Shown here piece by piece: positions 1 through 6,249 of a stretch of DNA of 6,249 nt; the first letter of the stretch is position 1, and each line of letters begins with the position of its first letter. Both the position numbers and the translations under genes were made by a program. Source of the DNA: Limnochordia bacterium (lineage in GTDB: Bacteria; Bacillota; Limnochordia; Darwinibacteriales; SLO01). The stretch covers positions 1-6,249 of the forward strand of contig SLOG01000257.1 of the NCBI GenBank assembly GCA_007132635.1. The letters are read 5' to 3'. The notes under the pieces were generated by a model. It had not been told where the DNA came from, did no database searches, and worked only from the letters and a program-made list of their open reading frames with translations.

Positions 1-1124
1 AGACGTCGGCCCAGGGTGCCGAAACAATAGCCCTGGTTCGCTTCGCGCTTCTGAATTAGGTTATTTTGCGGTTCACCTTCAAAGACATCCAAACGTTCGA
101 ACAGCAGCCGCGCACTGCGAATACAAGCTTGAGCCTTGGGGCTGAGCCCCAACCCCGCCGGTGGACGGTGAAACCGAACTGATGCCATTTTTCCGAATAG
201 GTTGCGCCAAAACCGTTCCATTCCGTCCTGATCGCTTCCATAGTGGTAGGAATCTGCACCGTAGACCTTGACGTTATTCAACGGGCGTTTCTTCACTGAA
301 TCCACATGCTGGCGCACCGTCTGACCGTTCTCCCAATGGGTCTGCCCCACCTGATGATTGTTTTGCGACACATCACAGAAGGTGTAGCGCTCCGGATGGT
401 CAAACGTGCGACGATGCATGGGATCGCGCAAATCCTTGGGATCCCACATCTCCGTTGTGTGAACCTCAACTCTGCGTTGAGCGGCGGCGGCTCGAATCCA
501 GTCTGCCCAATACGATGACCAAGCTTCCGCACCTTCCGTCTCATTGTCGATACAGTACAGCACATGAGGGTACTCCAGAGAAATCGAGAGTAGTCTATCC
601 ACCTGAGCCTGCTGGTAGGGCAGGACCACCTGGTTGTTATCCAAAGCCGGCACCGTGTAGAAAAACCGGTTCTCGTTGGCAGCCGGATGGCTGTCAAAAC
701 GGATCGCCAAGCCAGACTCGTCCTCCGTGTAGCTAGTATTCCTGTGGGGGTTGTAAGGATTCTGCTGCCAGGGTTCGCGGGAGAAATCAAACCGGTCCCA
801 CAGCTCAATCTGCACGATGATATCGCGCTGCCAGGTCTGCTCCAAAAAACGCGAGAACCGCGCCCAATACTCGTCGGAAGGCGTGTTTAGATCAAAGCCG
901 TCAGGCCTCTCCGCAAACGGCCACACATCCCCCGGATCACGGGATGACATCGTGCAGCGCACATAGTTGCCACCCACGGACTGCAGCTGGTCCAGATGCT
1001 CCTCGAGCTCCGCTATCTGGAAAAGGTTGTCCTCAACGCTTCCCCCAAGCAGCAGCTGCGGCTGCCCTTTGTACTCCCAATACGATGGATATTTCTCCGA
1101 GATAGTGATGGGCTTTGACGACAT
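1..1124 (-). CDS. Putative TIM-barrel glycoside hydrolase (clan GH-A-like), 3' end outside window
   Basis: An uninterrupted frame of 374 codons runs from ATG (1124-1122) to the left edge without a stop, so the C-terminus is missing. The start is fixed by AGGAGG at 1133-1138 with an 8-nt spacer. No signal peptide or membrane segment is seen at the N-terminus, which suggests a cytoplasmic protein. The opening (LLLGGSVEDNLFQI, residues 25-38; GGNYVRCTMS, 51-60) resembles bacterial glycosidase-like proteins with a (beta/alpha)8 barrel. IIVQIELWDRFDF (102-114) looks like a barrel strand. VLYCIDNETEG (188-198) carries an Asn-Glu pair (N194-E195), as the acid/base does in clan GH-A. VHTTEMWD (221-228) offers E225 as a second acidic candidate. 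Later conserved-looking blocks are DVSQNNHQ (251-258) and RFHRPPAGLGLS (317-328). The substrate is unknown. It lies 38 nt downstream of a decayed nucleotidyltransferase and may share its promoter. The fold is inferred from remembered family patterns; the reading frame itself is certain. Confidence 0.8.
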   Translation of the reverse strand, partial: MSSKPITISEKYPSYWEYKGQPQLLLGGSVEDNLFQIAELEEHLDQLQSVGGNYVRCTMSSRDPGDVWPFAERPDGFDLNTPSDEYWARFSRFLEQTWQRDIIVQIELWDRFDFSREPWQQNPYNPHRNTSYTEDESGLAIRFDSHPAANENRFFYTVPALDNNQVVLPYQQAQVDRLLSISLEYPHVLYCIDNETEGAEAWSSYWADWIRAAAAQRRVEVHTTEMWDPKDLRDPMHRRTFDHPERYTFCDVSQNNHQVGQTHWENGQTVRQHVDSVKKRPLNNVKVYGADSYHYGSDQDGMERFWRNLFGKMASVRFHRPPAGLGLSPKAQACIRSARLLFERLDVFEGEPQNNLIQKREANQGYCFGTLGRR

Positions 1125-1132
1125 ACTAACCA

Positions 1133-1138
1133 CCTCCT
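1133..1138 (-). promoter_or_regulatory. Shine-Dalgarno of the left-edge glycosidase-like gene
   Basis: Read on the minus strand this is AGGAGG, followed by TGGTTAGT and then ATG. It is a near-perfect site at ideal spacing. It decides the start of the left-edge gene and shows that this gene is translated independently of the broken gene upstream. Confidence 0.85.
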
Positions 1139-1162
1139 GAAAAACTCCCCGGGATCCCGCCT

Positions 1163-1727
1163 TCATTCAAGGATCGACGGGTGCTCACGCGCAATCGCCA
1201 TGGCGTTATGCCAAACCGCAGGCAGAACATGGTCCACGGCGGCGTACTTTTGGCGGATCCCTTCTGAACCATCCACCTGCAGAGTATCCAAGAGCCGAAG
1301 CGTGCGCCGTTCAACCATTGTCTTTTCAGCCCTCGTTCCCTGTTCATCGATCACACACCAACAGCGAGCAAAGCACACACCCAGCCAGAAAACTGCCTCG
1401 CGGTGCTGCCCTGCCTGAATGAGACGTGCCGCATCATCAATCGCACCGAGATGTCCATGATCGGAGATGTCAGCAGCAAACTCGTACGCCGGCGTCACCC
1501 GCTGTTTGGCGGCCCAGAAGACTTCTCGCAGGTCCTGGACATGTCCCCAAACGGCCTCAGAGCAATTATCTGTTGGTGCAGTGGCCTGTCAGGCAGATCA
1601 ACATCCGACGCTGTCGGCAGCTCATCGCTGTCAGCAAGCCAGTTGATCGAGCCGTGCAGCACCACGCCCATACAGTAGGGCATGTCACCCACGCCTTGGC
1701 AATATCTTTCGCCTCACGAACCTGCAA
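1163..1727 (-). pseudogene. Decayed nucleotidyltransferase-domain protein (frameshifted, internal deletion)
   Basis: Three successive pieces of one protein lie in three different frames. Piece 1 begins at a plausible TTG (1725-1727) behind AGAGGTGAG and reads QVREAKDIAKAWV. Piece 2 (about 1690 down to 1605) contains VVLHGSINWLADSDELPT followed by ASDVDLPD. This is the Gly-Ser, about 14 residues, Asp-x-Asp signature of the nucleotidyltransferase fold that binds NTP and metal. Piece 3 (about 1600 to the TGA at 1163-1165) begins with QATAPTDNCSEAVWG, continues through TPAYEFAADISD, REAVFWLGVCFARC and PAVWHNAMAIA, and is alpha-helical in character. From memory, intact relatives join these parts in the same order through roughly 100-150 further residues after the DxD motif. 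Here the DxD runs almost directly into the C-terminal part, so the core and the third catalytic Asp are gone. Both reading-frame changes fall at places where sequence seems to be missing. Two short separate genes are possible but unlikely, because each is only a fragment. Confidence 0.72.
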
Positions 1728-1795
1728 ATAAATCTCACCTCTCAACTCTTCTCAACCAAGGATCTTTTCGTTTGACAGGGAATACATTTGATAAA

Positions 1796-1802
1796 AAGGA
1801 GG
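1796..1802 (+). promoter_or_regulatory. Shine-Dalgarno that sets the start of the pRiA4b ORF-3 family gene
   Basis: AAGGAGG lies 8 nt before ATG 1811. The same frame is open back to an ATG at 1682. That extension of 43 residues has no comparable ribosome binding site, runs antisense over the 5' part of the decayed nucleotidyltransferase, and precedes the place where the domain homology begins. The 1811 start is therefore preferred. Confidence 0.85.
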
Positions 1803-1810
1803 GTCTGCCC

Positions 1811-3220
1811 ATGAAAGGCTATAAAATCCGAGTAACCTTTGTCGACCTACCGACGATCTGGCGTCGGCTGGTCATTCCCGGGGGACTCACGTTTGCTCAA
1901 CTTCACCGGATAATTCAGACCACCATGTATTGGTTGGACTACCACCTATATGAGTTTGCCGACGAAAAGAACCGTCTCCACATTACACAGTTCACCGACT
2001 CCGTTGATGAGTACCTTGCTGTCAGCACCATTCAAGAGGCAGATGCTGCACCGGACAGTTCGGGGGCCCCCGAAAAGCCGCCTGAAATCAAGGATGCGAC
2101 AAAGCAGCGCATTGACAAAGTTCTCGATGCCGTCGACACGCTAACGTATACCTACGACTTCGGTGACAACTGGGTCCTAGACATCGCCGTAGAAGAAAGG
2201 CTGAAGAATGTGTCCGAACCACTGCCTCTGTGCCTCGACGGCCGCGAAGCGAGCCCCCCTGAAGACGTGGGTGGTGCGAGCGGCTTTTTCAGCTTTCTTG
2301 AGGCCTGGCATTCACCCCGGAGCCAAGAAGACCGGGAATGGATCGAATGGGCGCAAGGCCAAGGTTTTGAAGAATCCTTTTGTGTCGAAAGACTCAACCG
2401 CTTGCTGCAGCTGCGCGTACCTACCGGAGAAGACAAGGCCATCGAAGTCTCCGGGCAGCTCAGCTACGAGTTTTTCCACCCTCAGGAGTTTTTCGGTATC
2501 AATCCAAAGGTTGATGAAGACTTGATACAAACATCGCATATATTTCGGTGCTTCCGTGACTTTCTGCACCGCGTCAACGACAACAGCCCGCTGAAGGCTA
2601 CACAGACGGGAAACCTGCCAAGGAATTTCGTCCGCGCTCTCTTTGACGATGGCTTTGACTATATCCTCTCGTTCCCCTACATCCAAGACCGGATTATGGG
2701 CGAAAATGATGCCTGGTTTATCGGCGACCTGCGCGAGCTCGCTACGCTCCTTGGCTTCATCAAACGGCAGAAGGGGCGATTTAGCCTTACTAAACGCGGC
2801 CTATCGGCCCTAGACGCGTCGCCTCAATGGCTGTACCTGCAGCTTATGCGTTCCTACATTAATGACTTTTGTCTCGGTATGGCGATGGAAACACCGGCTA
2901 CTCGCACCATGACACTGGGACGTGTGCTCACACTGCTCCGTATGAGTGCGGCCAAGGAGCACGAAACAACATCGATGGCCGCTAGGCTCTTCCCCTACGT
3001 CGCCGACGAGCTCGCATTTGAGCGGTACAGAAAGCCAGCAGACTGGCAACCGGACAAGGAGTTCGCCAGGATTCTCTCAAATGTCGTCTGCAAACGCTGG
3101 TTATTAGAGTTCGGTCTGGTCACAGTGCGGGACGAAACGACCCCTGGCCAATGGATTGAACGTCGATTTGTGACGAAAACCCCACTGCTGGATGCCTTGA
3201 TGATCACTCCTAAGGAATAG
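1811..3220 (+). CDS. pRiA4b ORF-3 family protein with a long uncharacterised C-terminal region
   Basis: A 469-residue protein starting at ATG 1811 behind AAGGAGG. Residues 1-205 match the plasmid pRiA4b ORF-3-like domain: YKIRVTF then IWRRLVIP (4-23), HRIIQTTMYWLDYHLYEF (32-49), the family's YDFGDNW box (115-121) and CLDGREASPPEDVGG (141-155). A charged, low-complexity insertion (about 74-105) separates the first block from the YDFGD box. Many relatives consist of this domain alone, at about 180-200 residues. Here about 250 more residues follow, which I do not recognise. Within them, LRELATLLGFIKRQKGRFSLTKRG (308-331) looks like a winged-helix-type helix-turn-helix, and FERYRKPADW (403-412) and RFVTKTPLLDALM (452-464) lie near the end. 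The domain's biochemical function is unknown; a DNA or nucleic-acid role is only a guess. No signal peptide or membrane segment is present. It is the only plus-strand gene, divergent from the decayed nucleotidyltransferase and convergent with the amidohydrolase. Confidence 0.88.
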   Translation: MKGYKIRVTFVDLPTIWRRLVIPGGLTFAQLHRIIQTTMYWLDYHLYEFADEKNRLHITQFTDSVDEYLAVSTIQEADAAPDSSGAPEKPPEIKDATKQRIDKVLDAVDTLTYTYDFGDNWVLDIAVEERLKNVSEPLPLCLDGREASPPEDVGGASGFFSFLEAWHSPRSQEDREWIEWAQGQGFEESFCVERLNRLLQLRVPTGEDKAIEVSGQLSYEFFHPQEFFGINPKVDEDLIQTSHIFRCFRDFLHRVNDNSPLKATQTGNLPRNFVRALFDDGFDYILSFPYIQDRIMGENDAWFIGDLRELATLLGFIKRQKGRFSLTKRGLSALDASPQWLYLQLMRSYINDFCLGMAMETPATRTMTLGRVLTLLRMSAAKEHETTSMAARLFPYVADELAFERYRKPADWQPDKEFARILSNVVCKRWLLEFGLVTVRDETTPGQWIERRFVTKTPLLDALMITPKE

Positions 3221-3310
3221 ACAGATGATCGGTGTCGAGTATACGGTATGGCATGGGGAGATGACAGACAAAATATATCCGCAAGATCAACGTCTTCAGT
3301 ATTGTTAGCG

Positions 3311-3333
3311 AGACGGCGGATGATGCCGCGTCT
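3311..3333. terminator. Imperfect inverted repeat at the convergent gene junction; possible terminator
   Basis: AGAC-G-GCGG, loop ATGATG, CCGC-GTCT gives an 8-bp G+C-rich stem with one bulged G. It reaches into the amidohydrolase stop codon (3332-3334) and lies about 90 nt past the end of the plus-strand gene. The position suits a bidirectional terminator, but neither side is followed by a run of T, so intrinsic termination is uncertain. The rest of the gap at 3221-3310 shows nothing I can name. Confidence 0.3.
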
Positions 3334-4303
3334 ATGTGGAACGCAGCAAGTGTATCGCTGCATTCTGCCTATACAACTTTTCTAATACGTCCTGCGGCAG
3401 TCCAACAGGATGTATTTTCCATGGTTTCGCAACGGCATACGGATACTCCATGCTCTCGGCATCGAATTCAAAGAATCCCCAATCCCTCTCATAAAAAGCA
3501 TCTGCCTCATCATCTGAAGGAAACCAACCAGCACTGAGAACCAAGTCACTACCATAGAGAATGCGATCCTGGAACTCGATGAATATGTCCCGGACATAAG
3601 CAGCTTCATGGCGGCCAATCTCGGAAACACGTGCCGAAGTGTCCACCAGATAGTGCGGATTACGCCGCATCACATCAGCCACATACCCGACTTCTTCGGC
3701 GGCACAGCCGAAATGAGCACCGATTATCGGGGCATCTCGATGCCGTTCAATGACACGCTCAAACTGACGGATGATCTGCCACCAATCAAAAGGGAAACGA
3801 TTCCTGTCCCCAAACCACCATTCCGGACGTCTCTGCAGTTCATCCCACCGTTCGTTTTCCGGCGTGAGAGGGCGAAAAAACGCCTTAGGATCAGCTACGT
3901 GGAAAATCAGGGGACAGCCTAGACTCTGGGCAAAGGCAAAGAGTTCAGCTAATCGTTCGTCATCAACAGCAATGACTCTGCCATGGACATCCCGGCGATG
4001 CAGACCTAGATCCTTCCATATTTTCACACCGATCGCACCCTGATCAAGATGGCGTTTCAAAGCATCCTTTTCCCGTGCGAGCCAACCAGAATCTCCCAAA
4101 CCCTCGTAGTTAAAACCGCAGGAGGCAAAAAACCGGCCAGGGTACTTCCTATAGACCGCCATCAAGTCGAAAAACGGTTCACCATAGGACTGCGTCATGT
4201 CGATCGCCGTCTCAATATCAAGTCGATCCATCATGCGCACACTCTGTTCGACGACCTCCACTGGGACATGAATATGGGCATCAATGACCCTCCGTTGATC
4301 CAT
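3332..4303 (-). CDS. Amidohydrolase-2 family metal-dependent hydrolase
   Basis: A complete 323-residue protein from ATG 4303 to TAG 3332-3334. It belongs to the amidohydrolase 2 family (PF04909 type), TIM-barrel hydrolases or decarboxylases that use a divalent metal. The metal and catalytic residues appear in the expected order: DAHIH with H10 and H12 after strand 1; IFHVADP with H135; GAHFG with H197; and YGSDLV with D253, the usual strand-8 acid. VKIWKDL (93-99) contains lysines, but the mononuclear pattern of this family does not need one to be carbamylated. An aromatic-rich stretch (WWFGDRNRFPFDWW, 162-175) between the second and third metal sites probably shapes the substrate pocket. The length is typical and no signal peptide is present, so it is probably cytoplasmic. 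It is the third gene of an operon behind GH32 and the P-loop protein, starting 16 nt after the latter. The substrate is unknown; hydrolysis of a lactone, amide or ester, or decarboxylation of an acid, are the family's known chemistries. Confidence 0.88.
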   Translation of the reverse strand: MDQRRVIDAHIHVPVEVVEQSVRMMDRLDIETAIDMTQSYGEPFFDLMAVYRKYPGRFFASCGFNYEGLGDSGWLAREKDALKRHLDQGAIGVKIWKDLGLHRRDVHGRVIAVDDERLAELFAFAQSLGCPLIFHVADPKAFFRPLTPENERWDELQRRPEWWFGDRNRFPFDWWQIIRQFERVIERHRDAPIIGAHFGCAAEEVGYVADVMRRNPHYLVDTSARVSEIGRHEAAYVRDIFIEFQDRILYGSDLVLSAGWFPSDDEADAFYERDWGFFEFDAESMEYPYAVAKPWKIHPVGLPQDVLEKLYRQNAAIHLLRST

Positions 4304-4308
4304 GAAAA

Positions 4309-4316
4309 CACCTTCC
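4309..4316 (-). promoter_or_regulatory. Shine-Dalgarno of the amidohydrolase, next to the kinase-like gene's stop
   Basis: The minus strand reads TAG (stop, 4322-4320) followed directly by a GGAAGGAAGGTG purine tract and, after TTTTC, ATG. The stop codon's G is the first base of the tract, which suits translational coupling of the amidohydrolase to the gene before it. Confidence 0.7.
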
Positions 4317-4319
4317 TTC

Positions 4320-5033
4320 CTACAAGTGCGTCCAGGCTACCCGGGGAGCGACGAAAGAGGCGATCTGCTCGTAGCAGGCCTCCCAATTCGCGTGGCAGTT
4401 GTCCAGCACCAATACATCCATCTGACTCGACTGCAGCAAACTCTCTGCGCAGATGGCGTAATCCATAATAACTTGTTCTGCACCTGCCACACCCGACAGG
4501 CCGCGCGCGGATGCATACGGACAGTTCAGAGCAAGATCGACAGCATACGCTGCCCATACGGCACCTCGTCTCTCACCCATCGCGCGCAAGAGCTTCCTTG
4601 GATCGCTGCATCGCAAATAGATCATGGTTGGCTCCAAGGGAGACAAAAGGCGCTCGACTTGAACCGCATACGTCTCGATAAGCGACGGCGAGGCATCAAG
4701 CTGCATAAGCAGTCGTACACTATTCTGATAAGGATAGCTGTCAAGGATCAAGACAGTTTCGCTTCCACTGAGGGATCGCACAAAGGACTCCAGACGTTGA
4801 ATACTGTCCTCGATAAACAGCTGCGGATCATACAGCGAGAAAAACTCCTGCCCCGTCCGATTACCGGAGGGATGCAGCTCACCGCCAACATTCAAGGGAT
4901 GCCCCTCTTGGTGTTCTTCCCAGAGATTCCGGGGCACGCCCCAACCCTGCAGCAGCGTATCAATGTATCGGGAGGTTGTGGACTTTCCAGTCCCCGGGAC
5001 TCCCTCAACGCAGATCAACTTCGTGTCGCGCAT
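4320..5033 (-). CDS. P-loop NTPase, nucleotide- or nucleoside-kinase-like
   Basis: A complete 237-residue protein from ATG 5033 to TAG 4320-4322. The N-terminus carries a Walker A loop, VEGVPGTGKSTTSRYID (residues 9-25, with K17 and S18 as phosphate- and Mg-contacting positions). VLILDSYPYQNS (94-105) after a hydrophobic strand is a Walker B-like segment with D98. YLRCSDPRKLLRAMGERRG (139-157) fits the base-binding and arginine-rich lid part of small kinases: P-loop kinases of the thymidylate or deoxynucleoside kinase type often have a YL-x-C or YL-x-A-x-P strand here. Length fits such kinases. It is not a ROK or PfkB fructokinase, so it does not explain phosphorylation of fructose released by the neighbouring GH32. 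It starts 12 nt after the GH32 stop and ends 16 nt before the amidohydrolase, so all three are probably co-transcribed. Substrate unknown; ATP binding is well supported, kinase activity is inferred. Confidence 0.85.
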   Translation of the reverse strand: MRDTKLICVEGVPGTGKSTTSRYIDTLLQGWGVPRNLWEEHQEGHPLNVGGELHPSGNRTGQEFFSLYDPQLFIEDSIQRLESFVRSLSGSETVLILDSYPYQNSVRLLMQLDASPSLIETYAVQVERLLSPLEPTMIYLRCSDPRKLLRAMGERRGAVWAAYAVDLALNCPYASARGLSGVAGAEQVIMDYAICAESLLQSSQMDVLVLDNCHANWEACYEQIASFVAPRVAWTHL

Positions 5034-5041
5034 GGACTATT

Positions 5042-5046
5042 CTCCT
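5042..5046 (-). promoter_or_regulatory. Shine-Dalgarno of the kinase-like gene overlapping the GH32 stop codon
   Basis: The minus strand reads TGAGGAGAATAGTCC and then ATG. The A of the GH32 stop (5048-5046) is also the first A of AGGAG, with an 8-nt spacer to ATG 5033. Ribosomes finishing GH32 would stop on this site, which supports translational coupling. Confidence 0.8.
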
Positions 5047-6249
5047 CATCGGTTCCGTGGGTCGGCGAGCATGTAGACCGTCAATGAATCCACTCGCAGA
5101 GAGCCGTCGCAGACCGATAGTTCTAGGTCATCACTTGCAGCTCCCGGAAAGATGATCTCGGTCATGGAGAGGGAACCATCATCAGCAAACACTTCCACAG
5201 AGCAGCGGTCGACGATGACACGCAGCGACACTCGTCCATTCACCAAAGCCAGGGGAGCGTACCGGCGTCCGGCGAACTCCGGGTGGAAATCAACCATACC
5301 TGAGCGGCTCCGATCAACAAACAGTGCTTGCCTATCCGCATCATAACCGATCAACGTCTCTTCATCAGCAGAACAGCAGACTCGGAGATGCCACTCCGAA
5401 CAACTGTCGACCTGGCAGTCCAGACGTATATCCAAGTGCTGGCCAACATCGTTGATTCGCAGCGGCGTCACCTCCGTTACGGTCGCCGCGACTCGGGTCT
5501 CCGACGACTGGCGCAAAGCATCGATTTCCCGAACTGGCCGCTGTACCAAAACCAACTGCTCTCCGCACCACCTCAGCGACAGTTCTCGAGGAATCGTCAT
5601 GGCCCCGCGCCAACCCGCTGTGGGCGTAACATGGGCATACTGCCAGTTACTCATCCATCCTAACCAAAGCCGGCGCGCGTCGGTACCAGGCATATCAGAC
5701 CACGAGACGCCGGCGTAATGATCCTTGCCATGGTCCAACCAACGAGGTTCTTCTGTCTGCCCATCGGGCACAAATTGACGGCCATCGAACTGGCCGACGA
5801 AATACTGACCTCCAGAACCGCCAGCGACGGCACCAGGATTGATGTCCACTTCTAGTACCCACCGAACATCGCTCGAACCCTCAACTGAAAGAGGAAACAG
5901 GTCCGGGCATTCCCACACTCCGGCCACACTACCGCCCGAAAAGCTGCTCAGGTACTCCCAGGACTTCAGATCAGGAGAGCTGTAGAACGACACTCGATCC
6001 CTGACTGCCAATACCATGATCCAGCGACTGTCCGGCGCATACCAAAAAACCTTAGGGTCGCGAAAGTCCGGTTCGTCAGGGTCCTCCAACACGGGATTGC
6101 CGGCAAACATGCTCCACGTCCGCCCGCAATCACTGCTGTAAGCTAGACTCTGCCACTGTTTCGCAGACTTGGTCTTCGCATCGTAGAGATGTTGGGTGAA
6201 GATGGCTACTAAGCCCGGCTCACCTGGGAAAAAGCCCGTCGTGTTTTGC
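5046..6249 (-). CDS. GH32 levanase/exo-inulinase-type fructan hydrolase, N-terminus outside window
   Basis: The frame is open from the right edge to TGA 5046-5048: 400 residues plus one base. An internal ATG at 6110 is not the start, because upstream codons such as GLVAIFTQH and QSLAYSSD continue the family pattern. GH32 enzymes cleave terminal fructose from levan, inulin or sucrose with retention. Visible parts, numbered from the first full codon: FRDPKVFWY (about 62-70, the RDP motif with the transition-state stabilising Asp), VWECPDLFPL (about 111-120, with the acid/base Glu), INPGAVAGGSGGQYFVGQFDG in two adjacent parts (about 136-156), GWMSNWQYA (about 197-205) and WRGAMTIPREL (about 213-223). 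The last two favour levanase or exo-inulinase over sucrose-6-phosphate hydrolase. Residues from about 250 form the C-terminal beta-sandwich, ending with RVIVDRCSVEVFADDGS. The nucleophile motif (WMNDPNG in the family) and any signal peptide lie beyond the window, so location cannot be judged. First visible gene of the operon. Confidence 0.95.
   Translation of the reverse strand, partial: QNTTGFFPGEPGLVAIFTQHLYDAKTKSAKQWQSLAYSSDCGRTWSMFAGNPVLEDPDEPDFRDPKVFWYAPDSRWIMVLAVRDRVSFYSSPDLKSWEYLSSFSGGSVAGVWECPDLFPLSVEGSSDVRWVLEVDINPGAVAGGSGGQYFVGQFDGRQFVPDGQTEEPRWLDHGKDHYAGVSWSDMPGTDARRLWLGWMSNWQYAHVTPTAGWRGAMTIPRELSLRWCGEQLVLVQRPVREIDALRQSSETRVAATVTEVTPLRINDVGQHLDIRLDCQVDSCSEWHLRVCCSADEETLIGYDADRQALFVDRSRSGMVDFHPEFAGRRYAPLALVNGRVSLRVIVDRCSVEVFADDGSLSMTEIIFPGAASDDLELSVCDGSLRVDSLTVYMLADPRNR

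Noticed and set aside
293..808. A 171-residue minus-strand open frame and several overlapping plus-strand frames within 1-1124
   Set aside because: They are out of frame with the continuous 374-codon frame that has a Shine-Dalgarno and family-like sequence. Their translations are rich in Arg, Cys and Pro without recognisable motifs.
1740..1756. Short direct repeat TCTCAAC at 1740-1746 and 1750-1756, as a possible operator
   Set aside because: Seven bases repeated once in a pyrimidine-rich stretch is expected by chance and has no dyad symmetry.
1772..1796. TTGACA at 1772-1777 followed by GATAAA, as a sigma-A promoter for the plus-strand gene
   Set aside because: The spacer to the only -10-like sequence is about 12 nt rather than 16-18, and the -10 would lie almost on the Shine-Dalgarno.
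1682..1810. Upstream in-frame extension of the plus-strand gene to ATG 1682
   Set aside because: It has no ribosome binding site and no domain similarity, and it is antisense to the remains of the nucleotidyltransferase. The AAGGAGG before ATG 1811 is far better.
4302..5087. A 261-residue plus-strand open frame
   Set aside because: It is antisense to the P-loop gene, whose Walker A motif and ribosome binding site are clear. The plus-strand translation shows no domain.

Overview
The window is protein-coding bacterial DNA of moderate G+C, slightly above half by eye. Genes start behind strong AGGAGG-type Shine-Dalgarno sites and are tightly packed. The families seen (levanase-type GH32, a small P-loop kinase-like protein, a pRiA4b ORF-3 protein) and the ribosome binding sites suggest a Bacillota host such as a Paenibacillus or Alicyclobacillus relative. 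This placement is an inference. No RNA gene, CRISPR array, insertion sequence, integrase or phage gene was seen.

Layout, right to left on the minus strand. A levanase-type GH32 fructan hydrolase enters from the right edge without its N-terminus and ends at 5046. A P-loop NTPase of nucleotide-kinase type (4320-5033) starts 12 nt later. An amidohydrolase-2 family metal hydrolase (3332-4303) starts 16 nt after that. At both junctions the Shine-Dalgarno overlaps or abuts the upstream stop codon, so the three are very probably one operon. After a short convergent gap (3221-3331) with one imperfect inverted repeat comes the only plus-strand gene (1811-3220). It has an N-terminal pRiA4b ORF-3 domain and a roughly 250-residue C-terminal part that I do not recognise.

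Divergent from that gene, on the minus strand, is a decayed nucleotidyltransferase (about 1163-1727). Its recognisable pieces lie in three reading frames and the middle of the protein is missing. Just downstream of it, a putative TIM-barrel glycoside hydrolase (1-1124) starts from an excellent ribosome binding site and stays open to the left edge.

Two carbohydrate-active enzymes in a short span suggest an accessory sugar-use region: GH32 would release fructose from fructan or sucrose, and the left-edge protein would act on another glycan. The kinase-like protein and the amidohydrolase are co-transcribed with GH32, but nothing in the sequence fixes their substrates. The dead nucleotidyltransferase shows that the region is losing genes. 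I did not find a clearly new defence or mobile system. The most unusual points are the three-gene operon, the two-part pRiA4b protein and the scrambled nucleotidyltransferase.
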